Notes: generated from the letters alone by a model not told the origin. 64,000 bases of DNA from Alloactinosynnema sp. L-07 (GCF_900070365.1 NZ_LN850107.1:558001-622000), one strand, 5' to 3'. Shown: positions 16,802 to 25,958, counted from the stretch's first letter. Made by a program: numbers and translations.

Positions 16802-17662
16802 GTGCGGCTGGCCACGTGGAACGTCAACTCGGTCAAACAGCGGGAACCCAGGCTGCTGGCCTGGCTCGACCAGCGGCAGCCGGACGTCGTCTGTCTGCAG
16901 GAGACCAAGCTGACCGACGACGCGTTCACCACGCTCCTGGGCGCCAAGCTGGCCGAACGCGGCTACGCGGTGGCACTCAGCGGCGAGGTCCAGTGGAACG
17001 GCGTGGCCATCCTCAGCCGGGTCGGACTCGACGACGTCGAGGTGGGCTTCGCGGGCGCCCCCGGCTTCCCGGACCTGGAGGCCCGCGCGGTGTCGGCGAC
17101 CTGCGGCGGGATCCGGGTCCACTCGCTGTACGTGCCGAACGGGCGCGTGCCGGACTCCGACCACTACCACTACAAGCTGGCGTGGCTGGCCGCGCTGCGC
17201 GAGGTCGTCGCCGCCGGGCCGCCCGAGGTGATGGTGTGCGGGGACATGAACATCGCGCCCACCGACGCCGACGTGTTCGACCCGGAGGCCTACATCGGCG
17301 AGACCCACGTGACCGCGCCCGAACGCGCCGCGCTGGCCGAGTTGCAGGCGGTCGGGCTGCACGACGTGGTGCGCGACCGGTGGCCGGACGAGACGGTCTT
17401 CACCTATTGGGACTACCGGGCGGGCATGTTCCATCAGAATCTGGGCATGCGGATCGATCTGGTCCTGGCCGGGGCGCCGGTCGCGGAGCGGGTGCGGGCG
17501 GCGTGGGTCGACCGGCACGCGCGCAAGGGGACTGGGCCGAGCGACCACGCGCCGGTCATGGTCGACATCGACGTGGCTCCGGATGGGGACATCGGGCCGG
17601 TCGTGCCGCCGCCGTCCGCCGGGCGTCCCCGCCGATCGGTGAAGCTGCCTCAAGCGAAGTAA
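16802..17662 (+). CDS. xth: Exodeoxyribonuclease III (AP endonuclease, EEP family)
   Basis: This Mg-dependent enzyme cuts DNA at abasic sites and trims 3' ends in base excision repair. Family marks are the start 'VRLATWNVNSVKQR', the metal ligand in 'CLQETKL', 'VCGDMNIAPTDADVF', 'MRIDLVLAG' and the end 'GPSDHAPVMVDI'. It has 286 residues. The GTG at 16802 is preceded by TAGGGT at 16789-16794, 7 nt away, so it may be leaderless and transcribed apart from ptsI. Confidence 0.94.
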   Translation: MRLATWNVNSVKQREPRLLAWLDQRQPDVVCLQETKLTDDAFTTLLGAKLAERGYAVALSGEVQWNGVAILSRVGLDDVEVGFAGAPGFPDLEARAVSATCGGIRVHSLYVPNGRVPDSDHYHYKLAWLAALREVVAAGPPEVMVCGDMNIAPTDADVFDPEAYIGETHVTAPERAALAELQAVGLHDVVRDRWPDETVFTYWDYRAGMFHQNLGMRIDLVLAGAPVAERVRAAWVDRHARKGTGPSDHAPVMVDIDVAPDGDIGPVVPPPSAGRPRRSVKLPQAK

Positions 17663-17668
17663 TCGTCC

Positions 17669-17706
17669 AACAATCCTAATGTTGAACAATCCTAATGTTG
17701 AACAAT
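17669..17706. repeat. 16-bp tandem repeat, 2.4 copies
   Basis: AACAATCCTAATGTTG occurs twice in tandem (17669-17684 and 17685-17700) and a third partial copy AACAAT follows. It is AT-rich in a GC-rich genome and lies between the ends of the xth gene and a convergent gene. Each unit contains the imperfect dyad CAACA-N7-TGTTG. Confidence 0.85.
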
Positions 17707-17743
17707 GGGCTGCCGCGGTCGAGGAACCGCGGCCGCCCGGCCG

Positions 17744-18541
17744 TCAGAAGATGTGGAACGTGCGCACCGACGCCCAGGTCCCGCCGTCGCCGGGGGAGGG
17801 GCCGGTGAAGGTGCCGCCGAGGACCTTCGCGCCCATGACGACGCCGGGGACGCCGACGACGGCGCCGTAGCCGACCATGTGCATCAGCACGAGGTGGCCG
17901 TCGGTGTCGCCGATGACGGTGTGCAGGCCGCCGGTGGAGATGAAGTTGCCGCCGACGTAGGTGCCGATCTGGTTGATGTGGAAGTCGCCGATGGGAAGCA
18001 GGCCGCGGTGCGGGCCGGTGAGCACGGCGGCGATGAACGGGTATTCGGCGGCGGTGGTCTGCGCGGGCTCGGCCATCTTCGCGTCGGTCAGCGCGGCGAT
18101 CGGGCCGCTGTGGCCGTCGGTGGTGGTGAAGGTGCCCGAGAAGCCCTTGGGGCCGGCGAGCCAGGACTTGCCGGTGAGCCAGCCGTCGAAGGCGGTGTAG
18201 CGGACCTCTGGCGCGATGAACGGCTTCTGGACCACCGTCAGCTGGACCTCACCGGTGCGCTCGGTCTGCGGCATGTTCACTCGCGCGGCGCGGGCCTGGC
18301 CGGTGAGTACCGTGGTCGTGGTCTTGAAGAAGATGCCCGTGGTGGTCTGGGAGACGACCTTCGTCGGGGTCAGTTCGCCGCGCCAGAACGGGTTGGTGTC
18401 GTGGGCGTCGTCGCCGAAGACGAACCCGATCGTGAGGTGTTCGGCGAACGGCGCCGACACGGCCGCGGCGGACGCGCTGGGCACGGTGACGCCGAAGACC
18501 GCGACGAGGGCGATGACCGTCGCGCGGAGAAAGGCCCGCAT
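17744..18541 (-). CDS. Secreted protein of unknown function
   Basis: A 265-residue protein with a clear signal peptide ('MRAFLRATVIALVAVFGV', cleavage near 'SASAAAVS'). The mature part appears to be all beta, rich in Thr, Val and Gly, with 'EHLTIGFVFGDDAHDTNPFW' near the start and 'GGNFISTGGLHTVIGDTDGH' later. It has a single obvious domain and no catalytic or repeat motif that I recognise. I would search it against allene-oxide-cyclase-like or lipocalin-like barrels, but do not assert that. Confidence 0.8.
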   Translation of the reverse strand: MRAFLRATVIALVAVFGVTVPSASAAAVSAPFAEHLTIGFVFGDDAHDTNPFWRGELTPTKVVSQTTTGIFFKTTTTVLTGQARAARVNMPQTERTGEVQLTVVQKPFIAPEVRYTAFDGWLTGKSWLAGPKGFSGTFTTTDGHSGPIAALTDAKMAEPAQTTAAEYPFIAAVLTGPHRGLLPIGDFHINQIGTYVGGNFISTGGLHTVIGDTDGHLVLMHMVGYGAVVGVPGVVMGAKVLGGTFTGPSPGDGGTWASVRTFHIF

Positions 18542-18715
18542 GTTGTCTCCTTGGGGGACGGGGCTCGGGAAGCTAGCCATACCGCCCCGACCCGCCGCGC
18601 GGATAGAGCAGGGTTCGGCGGTGTTTCCGCAGGCCTGGGCATATGCGCGAGCCCACAACCAACGTTGTCGCCGAGGACAAGGAACCAATCTGCCCGCCGC
18701 GGAGTTCTTCGGGGT

Positions 18716-19033
18716 GTGAACGTCGGCCTGCTGTGGGCGCTGTCCCTGCCCGGGCTGGTGGTCGGCCTGATCGCGCTGGCCGCCGTCGAACGCCTCGGCG
18801 CGTGGGCGGGCGCGCGACGGCTGCTGCCCTGGCGACGCAAAGGCACGCTCGTCTCGGCGTCGGGCTTCGAGGAACTGGACGCCTTGTTCTCCACCGGCAA
18901 GCGCCTGGAGTTGGAGGAGCGCAAGTCCCACACCCTGATGCGCGACGAGGAAGAGGCAGGCGCCCCACCCCGCACCAAGATCGACCTCGACAACGGCACC
19001 GCACGACTGGTACTGCCGCCCGACCCCACCTAA
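18716..19033 (+). CDS. Small membrane-anchored protein (DUF6191-like)
   Basis: A 105-residue protein with one N-terminal membrane helix (about residues 3-24) and a cytoplasmic tail containing a basic patch, 'SGFEELDALFSTGKRLELE' and an acidic stretch. This arrangement matches the DUF6191 group of small actinobacterial proteins, from memory. GTG at 18716 is used, with GGAG about 11 nt upstream. The function is unknown. Confidence 0.65.
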   Translation: MNVGLLWALSLPGLVVGLIALAAVERLGAWAGARRLLPWRRKGTLVSASGFEELDALFSTGKRLELEERKSHTLMRDEEEAGAPPRTKIDLDNGTARLVLPPDPT

Positions 19034-19123
19034 GGGGACCGTGACGGCAGCCGACCACGGTTGCCGCCCAAACCCGCACTTCTCATCTCCAGGCGACCAA
19101 CCCCTGAATTCCGGGGAGGCGGG

Positions 19124-19807
19124 CTAGGGCACGTCGAACCGCCATCTCAGGTTGAGCGAGCCACCCCATTCCACCGACCCGGAGCCGTCCTCCGGCCGCC
19201 ATTTCAGGTCGAGGTCGCCGCGCAGGAACAGGTCGACGTTGCGCAGCGGGCGCACACCGAACTCGGCCTCGTTGTCCAGCCCGAACTCGAACCCGTGCTC
19301 ACGGGTCCAGTCCAGGGTCAGGCGGGTGGTCTCGGTCAGGAACCAGTCGCGCCACAGCGGCAGCTCGCGGTTGAACAGCTGCACACTGCCGTTGCCCGCC
19401 AGCGGTCCCGCGCCCGCCCCCAGGGTGAGCCGGGCGCCGGGATGGGTGGCTAGGTCGAAGGAGTCGAAGTCCTGCAGCATCCGCTCCAGGGTCGTGTCGT
19501 CCCAGTGCAGGTGCAGCTGGGCCGGGATGCGCAGATCCACCGGGTTCGTGCCCGATGGCGTCGCGGCGGCGGTGCCTTCCAACGCCTGCCAGGTCGCGTC
19601 ATCGACGACCCCCGTCTCCGGAAGGCCTTCGCGCTGCTGGAAGAACCGGACCGAGCCCTCGGTGAGCGGACCGAACAGCCCGTCGACCGGGCTCAGCCGG
19701 ATCTGATCGGCGGCCGCCTCGGCGGCGAGCTGGTTGGCCAGCAGGCCCTGCAGGTACTCGACCCACGCGGTCTCGTCGCTGTCGCGGCGCAGCTCAGGGT
19801 TGCCCAT
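19124..19807 (-). CDS. Peptidoglycan-binding-like (PGBD) domain protein with unknown C-terminal beta domain
   Basis: The 227-residue protein has no signal peptide. Residues about 10-75 form a PG_binding_1-like repeat ('DGLFGPLTEGSVRFFQQREG' and 'GVVDDATWQALEG'). The rest is beta-rich with alternating polar and hydrophobic residues, Trp and Asp ('LHLHWDDTTLERML', 'GDLDLKWRPEDGSG', 'GGSLNLRWRFDVP'). It resembles outer beta-barrel strands or a contractile-tail-like accessory protein, but I cannot assign it. ATG at 19807 follows a GAGGAG site. A short acidic ORF ends 10 nt upstream, and the two look co-transcribed. Confidence 0.75.
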   Translation of the reverse strand: MGNPELRRDSDETAWVEYLQGLLANQLAAEAAADQIRLSPVDGLFGPLTEGSVRFFQQREGLPETGVVDDATWQALEGTAAATPSGTNPVDLRIPAQLHLHWDDTTLERMLQDFDSFDLATHPGARLTLGAGAGPLAGNGSVQLFNRELPLWRDWFLTETTRLTLDWTREHGFEFGLDNEAEFGVRPLRNVDLFLRGDLDLKWRPEDGSGSVEWGGSLNLRWRFDVP

Positions 19808-19817
19808 CGCGCGCTCC

Positions 19818-19988
19818 TCAGGCGATCGCGGAGCCCGAGGCCCCGTGGGTGATGGTGGGATCGACGCCTTCGACGCAGTCGGGCACGGGTTCGCCCTCCA
19901 GCCAGGCGACCCAGTCGGCGTCGAGGTCGACCGAGCTGCCCGGCGCGATCTCCTGCTCGAACTCGACGCCGGTGATTTCGCTGTCCAT
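19818..19988 (-). CDS. Small acidic protein (56 residues) upstream of the PGBD gene
   Basis: The frame encodes a 56-residue, strongly acidic peptide (start 'MDSEITGVEFEQEIAPGSS', middle 'DLDADWVAWLEGEPVP', one Cys). It lies between the CobW gene and the PGBD gene on the same strand, and its stop is 10 nt before the PGBD start. Third positions are rich in G and C, as in real genes here, but the ribosome site is weak. The function is unknown. It could be a small partner of the PGBD protein. Confidence 0.5.
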   Translation of the reverse strand: MDSEITGVEFEQEIAPGSSVDLDADWVAWLEGEPVPDCVEGVDPTITHGASGSAIA

Positions 19989-20050
19989 CGGGCCATCGTC
20001 CGGCCGGGAACCGGACCCGACCAGGTCCGAGGGGGCGGTCGGAAGGGCAG

Positions 20051-21019
20051 TCAGTCGCGGACGTAGCGGGTGACCGACAGCAGATCGAGCGGGTCGACCG
20101 AGGCCGGGTCGGATTCGACGGCGTCGGCGAGCGTCTTGGTGATCAGCTCCAGGTCGAGCCCGGCGCCGATCATCACCAGTCGCGTGTCATGCGACTCGGA
20201 TTCGGGGCGCACGCTGATGTAGGTGCCGACGGTCTGCACTGAATACCGTTCGGTATCGCCGAAGTGCACGTACCCCTTCATCCGGTACAGGCCGTCGGGG
20301 CGCTCGGTGAGGAATCGGGCGAATCGCGTGGGGTTCAGTGGCTGCCCACTGGTGAACGTGGTCGTCTCGTAGGCGGCGTGGATGTGTGGCTCGTGGTCGG
20401 CCAGATCGTCGAAGGACAGCTGCCGCCAGGCGGGATCGGGCCGGTCGACGGGCTCGAACAGCAGCGCGGGATCGACGCGGCCGTGTTCGATCGGCATCAC
20501 CGGCACGCCTTCGGCCAGTTCGCGGACCAGGGCCAGGACACCCGGCTGGGCACGGTCCATTTTGTTCAGCAGCACCAGATCCGCGTACCGCAGGTGCTTG
20601 TCGAGCTGTGGGTGGCGCAGGCGCGTCGCGGTGAACTCCGCGGCGTCGACGACCTCCACCAGACCACCGTAGGTGACCCGCGGATTGGTGCTGCCCATTA
20701 CCAGCCGCACCATCGCGGGCGGCTCGGCGAGGCCGCTGGCCTCGATCACGATGACGTCGACCGGGGCGTCCGGGGTGGCCAGTCGGTCGAGCATGGCGTC
20801 GAGGTCGCTGACGTCGACCACGCAGCACAGGCAGCCGTTGCCCAGGGTCACCATCGAGTCGACCTGGGCGGCCACCGTCATCGCGTCGATGTTGACTCGG
20901 CCGAAGTCGTTGACGATGACGCCGATGCGCGTGCCGGTGCGCGAGGTCAGCAAATGGTTGAGCATCGTGGTCTTGCCCGACCCCAGGAATCCCGCGACCA
21001 CGACCACAGGGATGGTCAC
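20051..21019 (-). CDS. CobW/COG0523-family GTPase, probable metallochaperone
   Basis: This 322-residue G3E GTPase has Walker A at residues 10-17 ('GFLGSGKTT'), the family's CxCC motif at 63-66 ('GNGCLCCVVD'), 'EASGLAEPP' (switch region), 'LLNKMDR' (guanine specificity), and a C-terminal CobW_C domain. Members insert or supply Zn or other metals, and expression often responds to zinc starvation. The GTG at 21019 has a TATCCT box 6 nt upstream (21026-21031), so the mRNA may be leaderless. No Zur-like box is evident by eye. Confidence 0.92.
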   Translation of the reverse strand: MTIPVVVVAGFLGSGKTTMLNHLLTSRTGTRIGVIVNDFGRVNIDAMTVAAQVDSMVTLGNGCLCCVVDVSDLDAMLDRLATPDAPVDVIVIEASGLAEPPAMVRLVMGSTNPRVTYGGLVEVVDAAEFTATRLRHPQLDKHLRYADLVLLNKMDRAQPGVLALVRELAEGVPVMPIEHGRVDPALLFEPVDRPDPAWRQLSFDDLADHEPHIHAAYETTTFTSGQPLNPTRFARFLTERPDGLYRMKGYVHFGDTERYSVQTVGTYISVRPESESHDTRLVMIGAGLDLELITKTLADAVESDPASVDPLDLLSVTRYVRD

Positions 21020-21350
21020 GGGCCCAGGATAGCGGCGTCGCGGCGTTGTCCGGCCCACCGCGGCCCGTGTCGGTCGCTCTACTTTGATCGTCTTCGACCC
21101 CCGATCCGGCAACGGAACGTGATCGTCCGGTTGCCCGCTGGTAGCGGAAAAACGGCTTCTATCAACGGATTCCGCGCTCAGGCGTTGGGACACTCGGAGT
21201 AGTGCCGGGTACCTTTTACAGATATAGCTGGGTTTTCACCACCTCGCGGGAGATGTGTGAACACGCGAGTTCGGCAATTACACCGTTGACACGACGGCGA
21301 TCCACAGTCCACAGTCGTGCCCGTCCCCCCTGCTGACAAGAGAGGTACCC
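21020..21350. other. Intergenic region between the CobW gene and the small secreted peptide gene
   Basis: About 330 bp without a credible gene. It holds a TATCCT box for the leftward CobW gene, a compound hairpin (CTCGCG at 21243-21248 with CGCGAG at 21264-21269, and GTGT-GA-ACAC at 21255-21264), and TTGACA at 21286-21291 as a possible -35 element for the peptide gene at 21351. The matching -10 is weak. Confidence 0.45.
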
Positions 21351-21482
21351 ATGAGACGCCGTACCCTGCTGCTGATCGCCTCGATCGTGGCCGCCGCCGG
21401 CCTGGCCATCGCCGCGCCGTCCGCTTTCGCGGGCTCGGCCGACACATTCGAGACCAACTCGAAGTGCTGCGCGACGCCTTGA
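21351..21482 (+). CDS. Small secreted peptide with a terminal Cys-Cys pair (43 residues)
   Basis: The ATG at 21351 follows an AGAGG site. The peptide starts 'MRRRTLLLIASIVAAAGLAI', a classical signal peptide with twin Arg residues and an Ala-rich core ending near 'SAFA'. Cleavage would release about 16 residues, GSADTFETNSKCCATP. The role is unknown. Possibilities are a signalling or metal-binding peptide, or the stub of a longer exported protein cut short by a frameshift. Confidence 0.6.
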   Translation: MRRRTLLLIASIVAAAGLAIAAPSAFAGSADTFETNSKCCATP

Positions 21483-21610
21483 AGAGAATCGCCATCGCCT
21501 TGACCGCGGTGCGATAGCGAATGATTTTCTCGTACCACCCCACTAGATAGTCGGTTCCGACCAAAGCGTCTCCCCAGCCCGATACGATCCCGGCGGGCCA
21601 GGGAGGGTCA

Positions 21611-23842
21611 ATGACCGTGGGATCACGTACGGCGGAAACCATCCGCCGTTTCACAAGCAAGCGCGGACGCGGCCGTGAGTCGGCCAGCTTCGGCGCCGCC
21701 GCCCTCGGCGTACTGCTGCTGGCCGGGGCGGCACTGGGGAACGGGATCTCCCGGACCGCGGTCGAGGTCTCCGACGGGCTGACCTGGCTCGCCGACGAGC
21801 AGCGCGGCGAGGTAGTCCAGGTCAACCCGGCCTCCGGCAGGCCGGAGACCCGGCTGCAGGTGTCCGGCAGCGACTCCCAGCTCGACATCACGCAGAAGGA
21901 CGGCGTGCTGGTCGTGCTCGACCGGCGCACCGGCCAGATCACCGTGATCGACCTGGCCACACTGCTCGCCAGCGGCAGGCGACAGGCTCCCCCCGGCGGG
22001 TCGAGCAAGGTCCTGCTGGTCGCGGGCAGGCTCTACATCGTCGACCGGGCGAGCGGCTCGGTCGTCAACGCCGACCCGATCACGCTGGCCGACATCGGCG
22101 AACCGTGGCTGGCGGGGCTTCCGCTGGCCGACGCGGTCACCGACGAGTCCGGCGTGCTGTGGGTGGTCGACCACGGCGGCACGCTGCGGGCCCTGGAGTG
22201 GTCCGACGAGGAGAACAAGTTCGTCGAGAGGTCCGAGCGCCCGGTGTCCGGCGCCGGTCCGCGCACCGCCCTGGTCCCGCACGAGCGCGGTGTGACGCTG
22301 TTGGGTCTGGAGGGCGGCGTCGTCCTGCGCGACGGCACCGACGAGGACCTCACCGCCACGACCGCGCGGCAGGGCGGCGATGTGCTCGCCGCGCAGACCA
22401 GCCCGCCCGGTCTCGCCCCGGCCTCGATCCCGGATACGGGCACGGTCGTACTGGTCAGCGGGTCCGAGGTGCTGCGCGTCGACGTCGCGACCCTGGGCTG
22501 CGCGCGGCCAGGACGGCCCGTGGTCTACCGCGACAAGATCTACATCCCGTGCCGGGGCACCGGCCGCGTGATCGTGCTCGACCGCTCGGGCAAGCGCGGC
22601 GGCGACGACGTGCGCACCACCGGCACCGGTGACCCGCAGCTGGTCTTCGACGACGGCAAGCTGTTCATCAACGCCCCGGGCGCCGAGACCGGCGTCATCG
22701 TCGACCCGGACGGCACGACGCGCTCGGTGGTCATCCGCAGCCCCGAACTGCAGGTCACCAACCCCGATCGCTCCCCGCCGCCCTCGCCGCCGAGCCCGCC
22801 CCGCCCGAACCCGACCGAACCGACGCGCACCCGGCCGAACCAGCCCACGTCGACTAACGCTCCGACCACCGTGGTCGCTCCTGGCACCACCGACCCCAGC
22901 GGCTCGCCTGTGCCTACCACCGCGACCTCGGGACCGCGGACGGGCAACGCGCCCGGTGTTCCGCCGGGTGTCGCGGCGTCGCTGAACGGCCGCACGGCCA
23001 ACGACATCACCGTCGACATCCGCTGGGGCGCGGCCACCGACAACGGCTCGCCGATCTCCGGATACGTGGTGACCGCGCGCGGCGGGTTCTCGGGTTCGAC
23101 CAACACCGCGCAGGTCGCGGGCACGTCCACGACGATGACGCTGAGCTGCGCGGGAACCCAGTTCTGCCAGAACGGGCGGCTCGACCTGTCCGTCGTGGCG
23201 GTCAACCAGGTCGGCCAGGGTGCCGCGGGCACCGCGGTGTGGTCGGTTCCGCAGTCCACGACCACCCAGCCGCGGCCGACCACGACGACCCCGCCCGCGC
23301 CGACCACGCAGCCGCCTCCGCCGCCCACGACGACGCAGCCGCCCCCTCCGCCGCCGACGACCACCCAGCCGCCGCCCCCGCCGCCCGCCCCGGTGCCGAC
23401 CGCGGGCGCGGTGGTGATCACCGCGCACACCGCGACCGGCTACAGCAGGCGGCTGACCATGGCCCCGCCCGCGGACTGGGCCAACCACGACGGCGCGTGC
23501 GTGGTCGTGAACAAGACCTATGACTACAGCGAGCCGATCGCGTGCGACGCCACCACCGCGAACATCGCGGTCGAGGAAGGCTCCAACATGGTCGTGGTGC
23601 GGGCGACCGCGCGCGACGGCAGCCGCTCGGTCGAGTCGGCGACGCGGCGGATCAGCTTCCCGATCCAGAACGAGTGCAGGCCTGGCCGGATCTGTCCGAT
23701 CCCGAACGCCGCCAGCGATCCGGTGAGCAACGAGGTCTCGTCCGGCCCGATGGTAGGTGCGGGCATCGGTCTGCTCGCCACCGCGGCCCTGCTGCGGTTC
23801 GGCGTCCGGCGCCGTGAAGAAGAGGAAGACGACAAGCAGTGA
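21611..23842 (+). CDS. Membrane-anchored protein with beta-propeller-like region and fibronectin type III domain
   Basis: A 743-residue envelope protein. Order: Arg-rich cytoplasmic N-terminus and membrane helix (about residues 28-48), a beta-propeller-like region of YVTN-type repeats (about 50-390), a Pro/Thr linker, a fibronectin type III domain (about 450-550), a long Pro/Thr linker (PPPPPTTTQ repeats), a small Cys-containing domain, and a second membrane helix near the C-terminus with a charged tail. It is the first gene of an operon with MoxR, DUF58 and transglutaminase-like genes (GTGA overlap), so it probably works with them in the envelope. Confidence 0.85.
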   Translation: MTVGSRTAETIRRFTSKRGRGRESASFGAAALGVLLLAGAALGNGISRTAVEVSDGLTWLADEQRGEVVQVNPASGRPETRLQVSGSDSQLDITQKDGVLVVLDRRTGQITVIDLATLLASGRRQAPPGGSSKVLLVAGRLYIVDRASGSVVNADPITLADIGEPWLAGLPLADAVTDESGVLWVVDHGGTLRALEWSDEENKFVERSERPVSGAGPRTALVPHERGVTLLGLEGGVVLRDGTDEDLTATTARQGGDVLAAQTSPPGLAPASIPDTGTVVLVSGSEVLRVDVATLGCARPGRPVVYRDKIYIPCRGTGRVIVLDRSGKRGGDDVRTTGTGDPQLVFDDGKLFINAPGAETGVIVDPDGTTRSVVIRSPELQVTNPDRSPPPSPPSPPRPNPTEPTRTRPNQPTSTNAPTTVVAPGTTDPSGSPVPTTATSGPRTGNAPGVPPGVAASLNGRTANDITVDIRWGAATDNGSPISGYVVTARGGFSGSTNTAQVAGTSTTMTLSCAGTQFCQNGRLDLSVVAVNQVGQGAAGTAVWSVPQSTTTQPRPTTTTPPAPTTQPPPPPTTTQPPPPPPTTTQPPPPPPAPVPTAGAVVITAHTATGYSRRLTMAPPADWANHDGACVVVNKTYDYSEPIACDATTANIAVEEGSNMVVVRATARDGSRSVESATRRISFPIQNECRPGRICPIPNAASDPVSNEVSSGPMVGAGIGLLATAALLRFGVRRREEEEDDKQ

Positions 23843-24822
23843 CAACGGTGACAGGCCCGGCGATCGGTGAGCAGGAGATCGCCTCGTTCCGCGCGCTGCA
23901 CACGCGGGTGGGCGACGCGGTGGAGACCGCGCTGCGCGGCAAGCGCGAGGTGATCGACCTGGTGCTGGTGGCGATGTTCGCGGGCGGACACGTGCTGTTG
24001 GAAGACGTGCCCGGCACCGGGAAGACGACGCTGGCCCGCGCGGTAGCCGGGGCGCTGGGCGGGCTGTCGCGGCGGGTGCAGTTCACCCCGGACCTGCTCC
24101 CGTCCGACGTCACCGGCACGTCGGTCTACGAGCCGCAGACCGGTCAGGTCCGGTTTCGGCCGGGGCCGGTGTTCGCCAACGTCGTGCTCGCCGACGAGAT
24201 CAACCGCGCGGCGGCCAAGACTCAGTCGGCGCTGCTGGAGGTCATGGAGGAGCACACGGTGACCGTCGACGGAGTCGGGCACTCGGTGCCCGAGCCGTTC
24301 CTGGTGGTCGCCACCCAGAACCCGATCGACCTCGACGGCACCTACCGGCTGCCCGAGGCCCAACTCGACCGGTTCATGCTGCGCACCTCGATCGGCTACC
24401 CGGAGCCGCAGCACGAACTCGACGTGCTGCGGCCGGGCAGCGGCGCCGGGCTGATCGCGCGGGTGCCGACGGTGACCAGCCCGCAGCAGGTCGCCGAGGC
24501 GGGCCGCAGGCTCGCCACCCTGCACGTGGCCGACCCGATCCTGCGCTACATCACCGATCTCGGTGTCGCGACCCGCGCCGACGAGCGGCTGCGGCTGGGC
24601 GCGTCCACCCGTGGGCTGCGGGCGCTGGTCCGCTGCGTGCAGGTCTACGCCGCGGCCAACGGACGGCACTTCGCGGTGCCCAGCGACGTGCAGCGGCTCA
24701 GCGCCCCTGTGCTGGCCCACCGGCTGGTGCTGACCCGCGAGGCGCAGCTCTCCGGGGCCACGACGGCCGAGGTGCTGGCCGACGTGGTGTCCCGGGTCGA
24801 GGTGCCGCGGCCGACCCCATGA
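23839..24822 (+). CDS. MoxR-family AAA ATPase
   Basis: The 327-residue AAA+ protein has Walker A in 'EDVPGTGKTTLARAVAG', Walker B in 'VVLADEINRAAAKTQ', and sensor 1 in 'FLVVATQNPIDLDG', followed by the alpha-helical lid. MoxR ATPases act as chaperones that mature or remodel partner proteins, usually with DUF58 or VWA proteins. It overlaps the genes before and after by four bases, which supports an operon with the DUF58 protein. Confidence 0.95.
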   Translation: MTTVTGPAIGEQEIASFRALHTRVGDAVETALRGKREVIDLVLVAMFAGGHVLLEDVPGTGKTTLARAVAGALGGLSRRVQFTPDLLPSDVTGTSVYEPQTGQVRFRPGPVFANVVLADEINRAAAKTQSALLEVMEEHTVTVDGVGHSVPEPFLVVATQNPIDLDGTYRLPEAQLDRFMLRTSIGYPEPQHELDVLRPGSGAGLIARVPTVTSPQQVAEAGRRLATLHVADPILRYITDLGVATRADERLRLGASTRGLRALVRCVQVYAAANGRHFAVPSDVQRLSAPVLAHRLVLTREAQLSGATTAEVLADVVSRVEVPRPTP

Positions 24823-25958
24823 CCGTGCGCTTGACCGCCCGCGGCGTCGGCGCGCTGGTACTCGGGGCACTGCTGACCGGGTGCGGACTCTGGTGGCGGT
24901 ACCCGGGCCTGGCGGCGTTGGGGATCTCGCTGACGCTGATCTTCCTGGTCGGTGTCGCGTCGGTGCTGTTCGCCGCTCCGGTCACGCCGGTCCGCACCGT
25001 TCGGCCCCGCACCGTGCAGCGGTTGGGCGCGTGCACGGGCACGCTGGAGCTGACGAGCCGGGCCAAGCGGCTGCGGGTGCTGCTGGACGGCACCGACGAG
25101 ATCGCGGGCGAGCCGGTGCCGGTCGACATCCCGGTGCTGGCGCCCGGCGAGCGGACCAAGCTCGACTACCGCATCCCGACCGACCGCCGCGGCGTGTGGC
25201 AGGTCGGTCCGCTGACCCTGCGCAGGCGCGGCCTGGCGGCGCTGGCCGAGGCCCGCACGACGGTGGGTTCGGTGATCGAGGTCCGGGTTGTGCCGCGCGT
25301 GCTGCCGGTGCGCGGGCTGCCTTCCGGCGCCCGACGCGGACAGGTCGGCGCCGACGAACGGGTCGAGCGCGGCGGCACGGACCTGGTGGGGCTGCGCGAA
25401 TACGTGCCCGGCGACGACCTGCGCCGCCTGCACTGGGCGACCAGTGCGCGGACCGGCACGCTGATGATCCGCGAGGACGCCGACCCGGCCCGGCCCCACC
25501 TGGCCGTCGTTCTGGACGACCGCGCCGCGGGCTACCCGGACCCGCGGCAGTTCGAGGACGCCGTCGAGGTCGCGGCCTCGCTGCTGACCGCGGCCATCGG
25601 CGACGGGCACCCGGTGCGCCTGCTGACCGTGTCCGGTTCAGTCGACGTCGAGGTCGCCGCCAGCACTGTCGACGGTGACGCGGCCGCTGTGCTCGCGGCG
25701 CTGGCGGAACTGGGCATGGCCGACGGGGTGGCGGCGGCGTCGGTGCCCGTGCGGGACCTTGATGTCGTAGCCGTGATCTGCGGTGCGGAGTCGGAGCTGT
25801 CCGCGCTGCTGCTCGAAGCAGGCCGCGCGGCGTTCGGCGTGGTGCTGTCTGTCGACCCGAGCGCGTCGGGATTGTCGGCCCTGGGTGGTGTACTCGTGGT
25901 GCGGGCGGCGGATGCGGAAGGCCTGCTGCGGGCGTGGGACACGGGGATAGCGCGGTGA
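24819..25958 (+). CDS. DUF58 domain-containing membrane protein
   Basis: The protein (379 residues) has two N-terminal membrane helices (about 8-28 and 30-50), a beta-rich part, and the DUF58 core 'GGTDLVGLREYVPGDDLRRL' with 'IREDADPARPHLAVVLDD', a VWA-like fold. DUF58 proteins are the usual partners of MoxR ATPases and may insert substrates or sense cell-wall state. ATG at 24819 overlaps the moxR stop. Confidence 0.92.
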   Translation: MTVRLTARGVGALVLGALLTGCGLWWRYPGLAALGISLTLIFLVGVASVLFAAPVTPVRTVRPRTVQRLGACTGTLELTSRAKRLRVLLDGTDEIAGEPVPVDIPVLAPGERTKLDYRIPTDRRGVWQVGPLTLRRRGLAALAEARTTVGSVIEVRVVPRVLPVRGLPSGARRGQVGADERVERGGTDLVGLREYVPGDDLRRLHWATSARTGTLMIREDADPARPHLAVVLDDRAAGYPDPRQFEDAVEVAASLLTAAIGDGHPVRLLTVSGSVDVEVAASTVDGDAAAVLAALAELGMADGVAAASVPVRDLDVVAVICGAESELSALLLEAGRAAFGVVLSVDPSASGLSALGGVLVVRAADAEGLLRAWDTGIAR

